From Acidimicrobiia bacterium (GTDB lineage Bacteria; Actinomycetota; Acidimicrobiia; Acidimicrobiales; AC-14), in assembly GCA_023265025.1 (NCBI GenBank), contig JAHFUP010000042.1, positions 1 to 40,659 on the forward strand: 40,659 nt of DNA, read 5' to 3'. Shown piece after piece: positions 17,306-26,347 of this stretch. Below the pieces are notes generated by a model that was not told the origin of the DNA, made no database searches, and worked only from the letters and a program-made list of their open reading frames with translations. The position numbers were made by a program, and so were the translations under genes. The number at the start of each line of letters is the position of its first letter. The first letter of the stretch is position 1.

Positions 17306-19858
17306 TCATCGGGGCCGACTGGCCCGGTCGGATAGGTACTGCCGGCCGGCGGCGGTCCCCTGCGGGTCGGCCTGCCACGTCGTCAGCCGGTCGCCCAGCG
17401 TCAGGACGGTCTCATCGGCCTCGGCCCAGATCACGCCGGCCAGCTCGAATGACGACCCGTCGCTGCGCCGCATCCGCAGCGTGTAGTCCGGCCCCAGCGC
17501 CCGCTCCCGGCCCAGCGCCCGGACAGCACGGGGCCGCACCGTCCGGCCACGGATCACCACGGCGTCGGTGCCGACCAGTCCGGCGCTCGGCTTGTAGGCG
17601 TAGATGGTGTCGCCGACGTCGAGCGCCGGCCGGGCCGTGACGCCGAGGGTGGCGGCCGTGGCCGCGTCGAGCTCGTTGAGCCTGGCCTGCACCGACAGCG
17701 GGGGGTCGGCCTCCTGGCTGGCCAGGTCGTCGGCGAGGGCCTGGGCGAAGGCCCGATGGTCGACGGTGCCGTCCGACACCACGCGCACCCGCCGGACAGG
17801 GTTGCCGTTGTAGTCGACCTCGGCGGCGCCGGGCACGTCCGCCGTGGCGGTGATGAGCGACGTTGCGCCGCTGACGGTCCGGCGCTCGGCTCCGATCACC
17901 CGGATCTGCGTGGCCCGGGCCTCGACGGTGACCTCGGGCGCCCGGATGTCGAGCACGTCGAGATCCTCCTCGAGCAGCGCCTCGGCCAGCGGGCGGACTG
18001 TGAACACGTCGGCCTGCGTCCCGACGTCGAGCGCCGGCGGGTCGGTGGCCGTGACGCGGTACTCCCGCACGGGGTCGGACACGACGGAACAGAAGTGGTC
18101 GAGCGCTGAGCGGTTGTCGAGCTCGAGCTGGCGCCAGTCGTAGGGGATGGTCTCCGGACAGGTGATCGTACCGGCGGACAGCGACAGCGGCAGGCCCGTG
18201 GCCGCGTCGGAGAGCAGGTCGGCGACAACGGTGTTGCCAGCGGCCGGCGCCGGCGTCACCCGGAGCAGGCTGAGGGCGCTGACTACCCAGCCGATCCCGA
18301 GCGTCTCGGCCGCCACCTCGAGGTGGACCTGAGCCGCGCCGGCCGGCGCCGTGCTGGTCAACGTCAGCGTCTCGCCGGCCGAGGTAAGCGGCCCGATGGC
18401 CTCGAGTACCGCCGTGGTGGTGTCGGCCTGGCGGATGGTGCCCTGTCGCAGCCACGCGGCGCCGCCGGTCACGTCCTGGCAGACGATGCGGGCCATCACC
18501 ACATCCATACCCGACGGCGGCGCGAACTCCCAGACCTGGACCTCGTCGGCCCCGTTCGTCGGGCGCAGCTCCGGCCCCTGGATGATGGCCGCCGGCCTCG
18601 TGGCGACAAAGCACACGGCGGCCATCGACACGCCGCCGGCGTAGCCGACGTCCGTCCGCACCGGTTGGTCCCAGCGGTAGGAACGCTCGGGCGTGATGGC
18701 GGCAATGGGCGACGTGATGAAGTCGAGATTGCCCTTCGTCCGGATGAGCGTCGCTGTGTCGAAGTCCCACCGGCCCGTCGTGCCGGTCGAGTGCAGGAGC
18801 ATGGTCATGCTCACCACGCCGGCGGGGATCGTGAAGCGGGTGAGCAGGATGTGCCAGTCGGTGTCGCCGGAAGCGAGGTGCGGCGTCTCGACGAACGTGT
18901 ACGGGGGCGCGCCGACAGCGAGGGCCACGGTCGCCCATGCCTCGCCGTCGGTGGTCGGCGACCCAGGGTTGACGCGGGCGACGACCCGCATCTCGTACTC
19001 CTCGCCGGCGGCGACGGCGACGTTGGTCGTCGAGCTGAGGATCTGCTCGCTGGCGTTGGTGGAGTAGCAGTAGTTGGCGCCGTTCCAGCCGCCATCGGTG
19101 TCGCGGCCCCACGTCCCGGTGACGACACTCCAGCCCGTCGTCAGAGCCGAGTCGAACTCGCCATTGACGACAAGGTTGGGCATGCCGCTTGGGCCGCACT
19201 TCAAGGCCGGAGCGCCGTCGAGCGTGCTCAGCACGATGTCATTGGAGCCCAGGCTCGTTCCGGTGGACGCGTCCCACCGGCTGTAGGCCGGCATCTGGTC
19301 CTTGTGTGCGAACGGCCCCGGGCTGTAGACGTGACGCAGGCGCAGCCGGCCCAGGCCCGGGCTCTCCCGTCGGATCGTGGCGACGGTCTTGTAGTCGGCG
19401 CCGGCCACGGCACGGAAGGGCTCGTCGCTGGCGAGCACCTGGTCGACGTCGTAGGCGGCGCCGGCGACGACGGCGAAGCCGGGGTAGATCACCCAGCGCG
19501 TGTCGCCGGTCGCCCAGTCGGTGTCGGCCGGGTCGAGGGCGAAGGTCGGATTGCCGAGCTTGTCGGCACCGGACAAGTACTCCCGGTCGTCGATCATGGG
19601 GCCGGCGCCGTCGGAGCCGAGGTGCCAGAGCACGCCGGGTCCGCCGATGGTGAGCCCGTGGTCGTCGCCGGCGACGGAGCGCAAGACGAAGGGCGGGTAG
19701 GCCAGCGCTCCATCCCGGTAGAACATGGCGTGCAGCAGCCGCGGCACACGGCGCCCGTCGATGACGACGGTGAGCAGGTCGACCACGTCCGGCGCCCATG
19801 TGACGTCGGCAGAGAAGTAGCCGGCGTCCATGATGGCCTCGCGGACGGAGACGGTCAC
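17306..19858 (-). CDS. Large minor tail protein with carbohydrate-binding-like modules
   Basis: An 850-residue protein starting GTG (GTGA overlap). The N-terminal part (DVTWAPDVVDLLTVVIDGRR) and the C-terminal part (TVRPLAEALLEEDLDVLDIR ... DVGDTIYAYKPSAGLVG) resemble tail-tip proteins of actinophages. Around 226-380 there is a jelly-roll like CBM module (NLVVNGEFDSALTTGWSVVT, WDFDTATLIR), and a second similar beta-module near 400-545. It is probably part of the tail tip or baseplate and touches cell-wall sugars. No enzyme motif is visible. Confidence 0.7.
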   Translation of the reverse strand: MTVSVREAIMDAGYFSADVTWAPDVVDLLTVVIDGRRVPRLLHAMFYRDGALAYPPFVLRSVAGDDHGLTIGGPGVLWHLGSDGAGPMIDDREYLSGADKLGNPTFALDPADTDWATGDTRWVIYPGFAVVAGAAYDVDQVLASDEPFRAVAGADYKTVATIRRESPGLGRLRLRHVYSPGPFAHKDQMPAYSRWDASTGTSLGSNDIVLSTLDGAPALKCGPSGMPNLVVNGEFDSALTTGWSVVTGTWGRDTDGGWNGANYCYSTNASEQILSSTTNVAVAAGEEYEMRVVARVNPGSPTTDGEAWATVALAVGAPPYTFVETPHLASGDTDWHILLTRFTIPAGVVSMTMLLHSTGTTGRWDFDTATLIRTKGNLDFITSPIAAITPERSYRWDQPVRTDVGYAGGVSMAAVCFVATRPAAIIQGPELRPTNGADEVQVWEFAPPSGMDVVMARIVCQDVTGGAAWLRQGTIRQADTTTAVLEAIGPLTSAGETLTLTSTAPAGAAQVHLEVAAETLGIGWVVSALSLLRVTPAPAAGNTVVADLLSDAATGLPLSLSAGTITCPETIPYDWRQLELDNRSALDHFCSVVSDPVREYRVTATDPPALDVGTQADVFTVRPLAEALLEEDLDVLDIRAPEVTVEARATQIRVIGAERRTVSGATSLITATADVPGAAEVDYNGNPVRRVRVVSDGTVDHRAFAQALADDLASQEADPPLSVQARLNELDAATAATLGVTARPALDVGDTIYAYKPSAGLVGTDAVVIRGRTVRPRAVRALGRERALGPDYTLRMRRSDGSSFELAGVIWAEADETVLTLGDRLTTWQADPQGTAAGRQYLSDRASRPR

Positions 19859-20007
19859 TCGCCGGCGCCCGCCTCGGCTATCGCCGCGTCCAGCTCCCGC
19901 AGGGCCTCGATCACAGCCAGCGCCGTAGCGGTGAAGGTGGGGTCGCCCACGGCGAGCTGCTGGCCGACGAGCAACTGCCGGAGCAACTCGAGGGTGGTCA
20001 GGCTCAC
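19855..20007 (-). CDS. Small helical protein between tail fibre and tail-tip genes
   Basis: A 50-residue protein: VSLTTLELLRQLLVGQQLAV, then GDPTFTATALAVIEALRELD. Almost entirely helical, starting GTG in GTGA overlap and ending in GTGA overlap with the large minor tail gene. No motif. The strict coupling on both sides supports translation. It may be a chaperone or structural accessory for the fibre encoded next to it. Confidence 0.6.
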   Translation of the reverse strand: MSLTTLELLRQLLVGQQLAVGDPTFTATALAVIEALRELDAAIAEAGAGE

Positions 20008-21104
20008 GGCTCGGTCGCGATCACCTGGACGGCGCCCGAGGCGAACCGTACGACGAGCTGCGTCTTGCCGCTCCCGTTGTCCTTGGCGTACAGCCTGGCC
20101 GAGTTGGCGGCGCCGGCGGCGGGGTCGGAAATCTCCACCATCTCGATATGGCGAGTGGACAGAGCGACCTGTGAGGCGGCGGTGGTGATCACGCCCTGGC
20201 CCAGGGCCACGGACTGCGAGTGCAGCGCCTCGGCGTTCGCCCCCAGGGCGGTGGCTCCGACGGCGCCGTAGACGGCGTAGAAACCGAGCGCCACAGTGTC
20301 ATTGACCTGGGTGGCGTTGGCCTGGCCGGAGTAGGCACCGATCGACACCTGATCCCAGCCGGTAGTGGTGGCGTTCGCCGACGCGAAGCGGGGGTACGCC
20401 GCTGCCGACGGGCCAATGGCCACGTTGTTGTAGCCGGTCGTCAGCAACTGTGCAGCGAGGTGGCCGAGAGCCGTGTTCCCGCCGGCGGTGCCGTAGTACA
20501 GCGCCTGGAACCCCAGGGCCGTGTTCTGCGTCCCGGTGACGTTGGTGAACAGCGCGAACGTGCCGACCGCTGTCGACTCGGAAACCCCGACCTGGCTGTT
20601 CAGGGCGTGGACGCCCACCCCGACGTTGTAGATGCCCGTCGTCTCGACAAACAGCGCGTCGACACCGACGGCGGTGTTACGGTGCCCGCTGGTCAGTTGC
20701 TGGCCGGCGTTGGCACCGATCGCCGTGTTGTTGGTCGAGGTCGTGCCGGCGCCGCCGCCGGGGTCGCCGGTCGACTTCTGGAGCGCATTGTGGCCGAGCG
20801 CCGTGTTCTGGAATCCCTTCGTCAACAGGCTGCCGGCGGCGTCGCCGTAGAGCGCGTTGAAGTAGCCCGTGGTCAGAGCAGCGCCGGCGCCGTCACCTGC
20901 CACCGTGTTCGATTGGCCGGTGGTGAGCGCAGCGAGAGGCGCTCCGATGACCAGGTTGCCGGCGCCGTCCGGGCCGAACAGCGAACGGAACTGCGCCACG
21001 GTGGCCTTCTTCGTGTCGCTGCCCTGAGAGACGGGAACGAAGTGCCCACTGGCCAGCGCCGAGGCATTCGGCAGGAGCGAGATTTTGGTATCGACGACGG
21101 GCAT
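20004..21104 (-). CDS. Tail fibre with YadA-head-like (Hep/Hag) repeats
   Basis: A 366-residue protein. The N-terminus (VVDTKISLLPNASALASGHF) is of the kind that anchors fibres. Residues about 45-300 hold many 14-20-residue units such as NTALGFQALYYGTAGG, NTALGHLAAQLLTTGY and NVAIGPSAAAYP, matching the NTA-[IVL]-G-x-x-A-x pattern of trimeric autotransporter adhesin heads. The C-terminal domain (VEISDPAAGAANSARLYAKD, KTQLVVRFASGAVQVI) resembles capping domains of phage fibres. It likely forms a trimeric, left-handed beta-roll host-binding fibre. Start shares a base with the upstream stop (TGATG). Confidence 0.75.
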   Translation of the reverse strand: MPVVDTKISLLPNASALASGHFVPVSQGSDTKKATVAQFRSLFGPDGAGNLVIGAPLAALTTGQSNTVAGDGAGAALTTGYFNALYGDAAGSLLTKGFQNTALGHNALQKSTGDPGGGAGTTSTNNTAIGANAGQQLTSGHRNTAVGVDALFVETTGIYNVGVGVHALNSQVGVSESTAVGTFALFTNVTGTQNTALGFQALYYGTAGGNTALGHLAAQLLTTGYNNVAIGPSAAAYPRFASANATTTGWDQVSIGAYSGQANATQVNDTVALGFYAVYGAVGATALGANAEALHSQSVALGQGVITTAASQVALSTRHIEMVEISDPAAGAANSARLYAKDNGSGKTQLVVRFASGAVQVIATEP

Positions 21105-22564
21105 CAGTCAGCGTCTCCTCGGAACTCCCAATAGACGCCGGCGTTTGCGGCGCCGCGGATCTTGAAGCTCGTCCCAGCCACGTTGTCGGCGACGGTCGAG
21201 TACACGTTGGTCGTGGTCGAGTCGCCGGGGCGCTCGTACCACGTATGCACCCGCGTGTTCGTCGCGACGAGCGGATGGGTGACCGTGGCCACGCCGGAGC
21301 CGTTCAGCACCACGTAGCCCTCCGGCGGCGCCGTGCCCGACTCCCGCCGGCGGACAACGCCCATGACACGACGAGGTCCCCAGCTCCGGCGCGCGGCGCC
21401 CTCGAACCATGCCGGTTCGTTCGTGACTTGGCCCTCGTCGGTGGCGCCGCCGATGTAGTCGTCGACGGAGATGTTCGTGGGCCGGTTGGTGGCGGCGACC
21501 TTGTAGGCCGGGCCGGTGGCCGTGATGTTCCCGAGCGACGTGAAGCCATCCGAGACGCCGCCGGTGAACTCGTACGTGGAACCGCCGACGCCTCCGAAGT
21601 AGCGGTTGCGGGCGAAGAGCAGGTTGTTGCAGCTATCGATCAGCCAGCACGCATTCCCGGAGCCGGCGGCGGTGTTGATCCATCCGTCGAGGAAGTTGAC
21701 GCCACTCACCTTCGTGAGCAGGCCGGCGCCCGAGCAGTTGTCGAGGACGACCTGGCGCAGGAAGCAGTTGAAGGTGGTCGCATTGGTGGCCACGATCGTG
21801 ATCGGCCTCGACACCGTGCCGAGGGCTTTGTTGCCCTGGAAGTTGTCGACGTAGAGGGCGCCGTAGCTGCCGCCGCCGCCGGTGAGGTCGACGGCGATGT
21901 AGGCCGATGTCGTGCCGGCCGAGTTGCGGGCGACCTTGACGTCGCGGATGTCCAGCTCGAGCCCGTCTTGCACGATGTAGAAGAACGACGAGGTCGCGTC
22001 GAAGGCGACGATGTCGGAGAACTTGGCCTGCGGCTGGCGGATGTCGATCGACTTGGCGCCGCCGCGGCAGAACAGGCTGGTACCGCGGAACCACGGGCAC
22101 CCGGACGCCAGTTTGATGCCGGTGGCCGACGGGGCCGAGCCGAGGTCGAGCCCGATGCCCTCCATGGATGCGCCGTAGTTGTCGAAGATGCCGAGGCCGC
22201 TGTCGACGGTGATCGCCCAATTGAAGATGGGCGACGACGTGTCGCTGAGCGGCTTGAACACCGACGAGAACATGCCGGCGCCGCGGAAGTGGAGCACCTT
22301 GTCCAGCGTCGGCAGGCTGGCCGCGGCGATGCCGATGATGGCGTGCGGAACATGGATCACGTCGCCGGCGGTGGCCGCCGAGATGGTGCCGTTGACGGCG
22401 GCCGTGTTGTCGCTGGCCACCGGGTCCCATGACGAGTGGCCGGCGATGTTGCGGTGCGTCGGGCCGACGACGATCCGCTGCGACTCGTAGATGTTGTTGC
22501 GCAGGTCAACTACATTCCCGGGGACGGCGAGGGCGTCGATCTTGGTGGGCAGGTTCGTGGCCAT
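21104..22564 (-). CDS. Tail spike/fibre with right-handed beta-helix
   Basis: A 486-residue protein. A long run of short strands with Asn/Gly turns (residues about 60-400: GDVIHVPHAIIGIAAA, MEGIGLDLGSAPSATG, VQDGLELDIRDVKVARN, YGALYVDNFQGNKALG, CWLIDSCNNLLFARNR) is typical of pectate-lyase-like beta-helices. The C-terminus (residues about 405-486) is a separate beta-domain (YVVLNGSGVATVTHPLVATN, GVYWEFRGDAD). Such proteins bind or cleave surface glycans. I cannot see defined catalytic residues. ATG 22564 abuts the previous stop. Confidence 0.7.
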   Translation of the reverse strand: MATNLPTKIDALAVPGNVVDLRNNIYESQRIVVGPTHRNIAGHSSWDPVASDNTAAVNGTISAATAGDVIHVPHAIIGIAAASLPTLDKVLHFRGAGMFSSVFKPLSDTSSPIFNWAITVDSGLGIFDNYGASMEGIGLDLGSAPSATGIKLASGCPWFRGTSLFCRGGAKSIDIRQPQAKFSDIVAFDATSSFFYIVQDGLELDIRDVKVARNSAGTTSAYIAVDLTGGGGSYGALYVDNFQGNKALGTVSRPITIVATNATTFNCFLRQVVLDNCSGAGLLTKVSGVNFLDGWINTAAGSGNACWLIDSCNNLLFARNRYFGGVGGSTYEFTGGVSDGFTSLGNITATGPAYKVAATNRPTNISVDDYIGGATDEGQVTNEPAWFEGAARRSWGPRRVMGVVRRRESGTAPPEGYVVLNGSGVATVTHPLVATNTRVHTWYERPGDSTTTNVYSTVADNVAGTSFKIRGAANAGVYWEFRGDAD

Positions 22565-23437
22565 TTAGAGGATGATCCTGTCTCCGGACTCGGTGGTCAG
22601 GATGTCGCCGCTCTCGGTGAGCAGGTAGGACGGCGGCTGCGGCGGCGGGGGCGGCGGCACGCGCCGGACGATGACGACAGGCCGGCGCTCGTCGCGGAGC
22701 TGGCGGTGCAGGTCGGCGGGCGACGTCTGCTCGTCTGCCGTCCCCACGCCGGCGCCGAAGGTGGCCACGGTAGCGACGGTCGACATCGAGAACTGGCCGG
22801 CGTTGACGGCCGATGCGGACTCGAACGATGCGATGAAGCGGGGTGTGTCGACGGTGGCCGGCGTGTCCTCGCTGACCCGGTGGCTGTGCGCCACGCCGGA
22901 CGGCGACGTGCCGGCGGTCCAACGCACGCGCCGCGTGGTCGACACGTCCGGCCCGGTGCCGCCGTGCTGGATCCTCAGCATCGGCTCGCCCCGGCGGAGC
23001 GTGACGTGGACGTCGGCCAGCTCGGCGCACACGAGGCGCAGGGTGACTTCCTCGGAGGTCTGGTGGGCGATCCGGGCGGCGGTCATGACGGATGAGAATG
23101 CCGACGAGTCCAACGTGAGCGTGCCCATGGCGACCCACGCCCAGGCGTAGATCGGGCCGGTGTAGGTCGTCGAGGCGGTGTAGGTCGTCGACCCGTCGTA
23201 GGTCGTCGCCGCGGTCACGAGCGTGCCCGGCGCCCACGCCTCGACAGTCAGCGCCGGCGCGGCGCCGGATGCGACCACCGTGGCCCGGAGCAAGCCGTTG
23301 CAGATCCGGACAGACGACGTGGCGGCGAAGCGGTGCGGGCGCCACACGGCCCGGGCCTGGGATAGGTCGCGGCACCGGGGGTCGCCGCCGCGGGCGGTGG
23401 CCGATGGGCGGGCGCCGAGGGCGTAGGCGACGGTCAC
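22565..23437 (-). CDS. Minor tail protein with Pro-rich linker and SGD-repeat tail
   Basis: A 290-residue protein starting GTG in GTGA overlap. Beta-rich body (TTYDGSTTYTASTTYTGPIY repeats near 80-100; EEVTLRLVCAELADVHVTLR), then a VPPPPPPQPP linker (about 261-271) and a short C-terminal LLTESGDILTTESGDRIIL. The [LT]-E-[SN]-G-D-x-[IL] tail is a common end of minor tail proteins and tail needles. It lies between the tape measure and fibres, so it is probably part of the tail tip. Confidence 0.65.
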   Translation of the reverse strand: MTVAYALGARPSATARGGDPRCRDLSQARAVWRPHRFAATSSVRICNGLLRATVVASGAAPALTVEAWAPGTLVTAATTYDGSTTYTASTTYTGPIYAWAWVAMGTLTLDSSAFSSVMTAARIAHQTSEEVTLRLVCAELADVHVTLRRGEPMLRIQHGGTGPDVSTTRRVRWTAGTSPSGVAHSHRVSEDTPATVDTPRFIASFESASAVNAGQFSMSTVATVATFGAGVGTADEQTSPADLHRQLRDERRPVVIVRRVPPPPPPQPPSYLLTESGDILTTESGDRIIL

Positions 23438-23613
23438 GGCTGCTCCAATGTCGGATCGTAGCGGCGCGTCACGATGCCGCCGTCGATGGCCACACGGATC
23501 CGGTCGGAGGCCGAGTCCAGCGACGACGGTGGCAGCGCCACCGCTGTCGATGCCGAGAGCACCGTCGAGGGCGACGTGGCGAGGTCGGCCTGCAGCTCGA
23601 CTGAGATAGTCAC
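23434..23613 (-). CDS. Small hypothetical tail-region protein (59 residues)
   Basis: VTISVELQADLATSPSTVLS, then ASTAVALPPSSLDSASDRIR; starts GTG and ends with GTGA overlap. Ser/Ala-rich, no membrane segment, no motif. Position after the tape measure suggests a minor tail or tail-assembly role. Confidence 0.55.
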   Translation of the reverse strand: MTISVELQADLATSPSTVLSASTAVALPPSSLDSASDRIRVAIDGGIVTRRYDPTLEQP

Positions 23614-23957
23614 GGCGACCCGATGTAGGACGCGGTGAGCGAGAAGGGCGTGCGGGCGATCTTGCGGTGGCTGGGGCCGGCGGGCCCGCCCGTGATGGCG
23701 TGGAGCAGGTAGAGGCCGGTGAGCGCCGCCTGCTCGGCGCCGGTGAAGGTCAGCGTCTCCAGCACGCCAGTACGGCCGGCGATGGTTTGCTGCGCGTCGG
23801 GATTGCCGACGAGGTCTTTGAGCGACCGGAACGTCGCCCATGCGATGAGGCCCCGGACTGCGAACGGGCTGAGACCGTGGGCGTCGGGGGCGGCCTCCTC
23901 GGAGAACTCCGGCACGGCGATGGCCACGGCGATCGGGCCGATCTGGGTAAGGCTCAC
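23610..23957 (-). CDS. Tail protein following the tape measure
   Basis: A 115-residue protein starting GTG (VSLTQIGPIAVAIAVPEFSE), coupled to the tape measure stop by GTGA. A helical middle (FAVRGLIAWATFRSLKDLVG) leads into a beta-like end (RTGVLETLTFTGAEQAALTG ... TPFSLTASYIG). In siphophages the gene right after the tape measure usually encodes the distal tail or a tail-tip protein; this one is shorter than typical, so the exact role is unsure. Confidence 0.6.
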   Translation of the reverse strand: MSLTQIGPIAVAIAVPEFSEEAAPDAHGLSPFAVRGLIAWATFRSLKDLVGNPDAQQTIAGRTGVLETLTFTGAEQAALTGLYLLHAITGGPAGPSHRKIARTPFSLTASYIGSP

Positions 23958-26344
23958 CGCCGGCGGGCCTCGTGCAGCCCGCGGGCCACGTTGCTCGCTG
24001 TGACCTCGGCGCGGAGCGGGTGTCGGGACAGAGCCAATGCCAGCGCCTCGGCCCACACCGTGGGGTCGATGCCGGCCGGTGTGGAGACCGACCCCGATGG
24101 CGCCGACGAGCCCCCGCCGGAGCCGATGATCCGAGGCCGGCCGGGCAGCACCCGGCCACCGCCGCCGCGGAACATCTCCAGTGTCTCCGGGCCATCCTCG
24201 CCGACCGGGTAGCGGTAGCCAGGCAGCACCGGGCCGCCGTGGGCTCGGCCTTCGCCGGGAATGAACTGTCCATCGCCCTCGGTCGGGGCCGGCTGAGACG
24301 ACGGGAGGGGCAGAAGGTGCGTCTCCCGCTGCACGGCTGCGATCTGCGCTTCGGCCTGGTCGGCACCGAACACTGTGACGGTGATCTCTGCCGCCTTGCG
24401 GGCGATGCCGAACCGCTCGACCAGGTGGTCGACAAGGCGGTCGGCGTCGGCGATGGCCTTCTCGACGCCGGCGAGCTTTACCGCGGTTTCGACCGACTCG
24501 GGCACCAGCCCGTACTTCGTGATGAGGTTGTCGATCTGGTCGGTGGTCAGCCCCGCCTGGGTGAACACCCGGCGGAAGTCCGCGATGTGCTTGTCGAACT
24601 GCGCCCGGACCTGGTCCTGTGTCGCCCCGTTGTCGATCAGGGCCTTGATGTGGTCCTTGATGCGGGAGACGACGAGGCGGACGACCGCAGCATTCTCGCG
24701 GCCCTTCTCGCTGTCGAGGTCCAGGTCTGTGCCCTTTTCGCGGAGCTGGTCCCGTAGTTTGTCGATGGCCTCTTCGTAGTTGCTGGTCGCCTCCTCCTGG
24801 TCGACGGTGTGGCCGAGCAGGATGTCGAGCTTGGTCGTCAGGTCGCCGGCGGCGTCGCGCGCCTTGTCCAGATCGGTGGCCATGTCCCGGGCGGCGCCGC
24901 CGGCCGCGCTCAGCTCGTGGGGAAGCGGGTCGAGGTGGTCGGCCAGCAGCTTGGTCGAGTCGGCCAGCAGCCCCACCTTGGGCTCCGCTCCTTCGGCCGC
25001 CTTGGCCATGCCGGTGATGCCGCCGGCGGCGTCCTTGGCGCTGCCCCCTGCGCCCTTGGCCTTGCCGCCGAAGAGGTCGAGCGCCGACCCGAAGGGAAGA
25101 ACGGCCTTCACGCCTCGATCCACGATGCCGGCGATGCCGCCGATCCCCTTGGTTAGAGAGTTGGCGCGGTCGATCACCTTCACCGCGGCGTCTGCCACCT
25201 GGGTCAGCGACGTGACCAGCCCGCCGCCCAGGGACACGGCTAGCCCCTTGGCCGCCAGGCTGGCGCGCTCCATGGCAATGTTGAAGTCCTTACCCTTGCG
25301 GACGCCGGCCTCGTCGAGGACGAGCCCGGCCCGCTCGGCGTCCTTGGCGAACTCGCGCAGACGAGACCCGCCGGCCGACAAGATCTCCTCCAACTCGCGG
25401 CCACCCTTGCCAAAGGCAGCCAGGAGCAGGCGGTTCTTCTCGACCGGGTCCGACAGCCCCCGGTAGGCGTCGGACAGCCGGACCAGTGTCGCGTAGACGT
25501 CGGCGGTGCCGTCCTTGGCGCGCACGGTCTCGACGCCGTGGGCGGCCAGCGCCGCATGGTTCTTCTCGAGGTTGGTCGTGAACTTGAACATGGCGCCGGC
25601 GACGGTGTCGACGCCGAGGCCAAGAGCGACAGCGGCGTATCGGAGCCTGGACGCCTGCTCGGCGGTGCCGCCCATGACGTCCTGCACACTGTCGACTTCC
25701 TCAGCGAGCTGGGCGAAGTCACGCACGCCCTTGAAGGCGAGGGCTCCGATCGCCAGGCCGGCGCCGACGGCGCCGGCCTTCAGCCCGGCACTCAGTGCCT
25801 GGCCGGTCGTGGCGCTGCTGAGCCCGAGCTTCGACATCGCCGCTTCGGCCAGACCGCTGGTGCCGGTGAGCTTTGATGTGGCCGCCTCGACGGCTGCCAG
25901 CTCGGCACGGCTGGCGGCGATGGCCTGATTGGCTGCGACGGTGGCAGTTGCCACCTTGGCCTGCGCCGCCTCGACAGCGGCGCCGGCGTGCGCCGCCTTC
26001 AGCTGGGCGGTCTCCAGCGCCTCGGCCGCCCGCGCCGCGGCCACGGTGCCGACGGCGGACTCGCCCACCTTGGCCTGTGCCCGCTCGACGGCGGCCGCCG
26101 CCTGCGCCGCCTTCAACTGCGCGACCTCGCTGCGCTGTGTCGCCGCGGCGATGCGGGCATGGCCCTGCTCTGCTGCCGCTGCCATCCTGGCCTGCGCGCC
26201 GGCGATGTCGTTGGCCGCCTTCGTGCCGGCGCCGGCCGCCTTCTCGAATTGCAGCTTGCCGGTGCTGCCGATCTTTTCGAGCTCGGCAACAGCCTTGCCG
26301 CCGCCGAGGGTCTCGATGATGAGCTGGAGCCGCTCAGATGCCAT
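23954..26344 (-). CDS. Tape measure protein
   Basis: A 796-residue protein. Long Ala/Glu/Lys coiled coil (about 30-170, with repeats such as VAQLKAAQAAAAVERAQAKV), hydrophobic Gly/Ala segment (about 190-206, GAVGAGLAIGALAFKG), then a TP901-like core (AEEVDSVQDVMGGTAEQASR), a second hydrophobic zone (about 365-425) and a Gly/Pro-rich end. This architecture and its position after the frameshifted chaperone genes identify it. By the usual rule of about 0.15 nm per residue the tail would be near 120 nm. It sets tail length and may help pore formation at DNA entry. Confidence 0.9.
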   Translation of the reverse strand: MASERLQLIIETLGGGKAVAELEKIGSTGKLQFEKAAGAGTKAANDIAGAQARMAAAAEQGHARIAAATQRSEVAQLKAAQAAAAVERAQAKVGESAVGTVAAARAAEALETAQLKAAHAGAAVEAAQAKVATATVAANQAIAASRAELAAVEAATSKLTGTSGLAEAAMSKLGLSSATTGQALSAGLKAGAVGAGLAIGALAFKGVRDFAQLAEEVDSVQDVMGGTAEQASRLRYAAVALGLGVDTVAGAMFKFTTNLEKNHAALAAHGVETVRAKDGTADVYATLVRLSDAYRGLSDPVEKNRLLLAAFGKGGRELEEILSAGGSRLREFAKDAERAGLVLDEAGVRKGKDFNIAMERASLAAKGLAVSLGGGLVTSLTQVADAAVKVIDRANSLTKGIGGIAGIVDRGVKAVLPFGSALDLFGGKAKGAGGSAKDAAGGITGMAKAAEGAEPKVGLLADSTKLLADHLDPLPHELSAAGGAARDMATDLDKARDAAGDLTTKLDILLGHTVDQEEATSNYEEAIDKLRDQLREKGTDLDLDSEKGRENAAVVRLVVSRIKDHIKALIDNGATQDQVRAQFDKHIADFRRVFTQAGLTTDQIDNLITKYGLVPESVETAVKLAGVEKAIADADRLVDHLVERFGIARKAAEITVTVFGADQAEAQIAAVQRETHLLPLPSSQPAPTEGDGQFIPGEGRAHGGPVLPGYRYPVGEDGPETLEMFRGGGGRVLPGRPRIIGSGGGSSAPSGSVSTPAGIDPTVWAEALALALSRHPLRAEVTASNVARGLHEARRR

Positions 26345-26347
26345 GCG

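Noticed and set aside
18323-20188. Plus-strand ORF of 621 codons opposite the large minor tail gene
   Set aside because: High-GC DNA keeps antisense frames open; the product is low-complexity and the minus strand carries well-formed domains.
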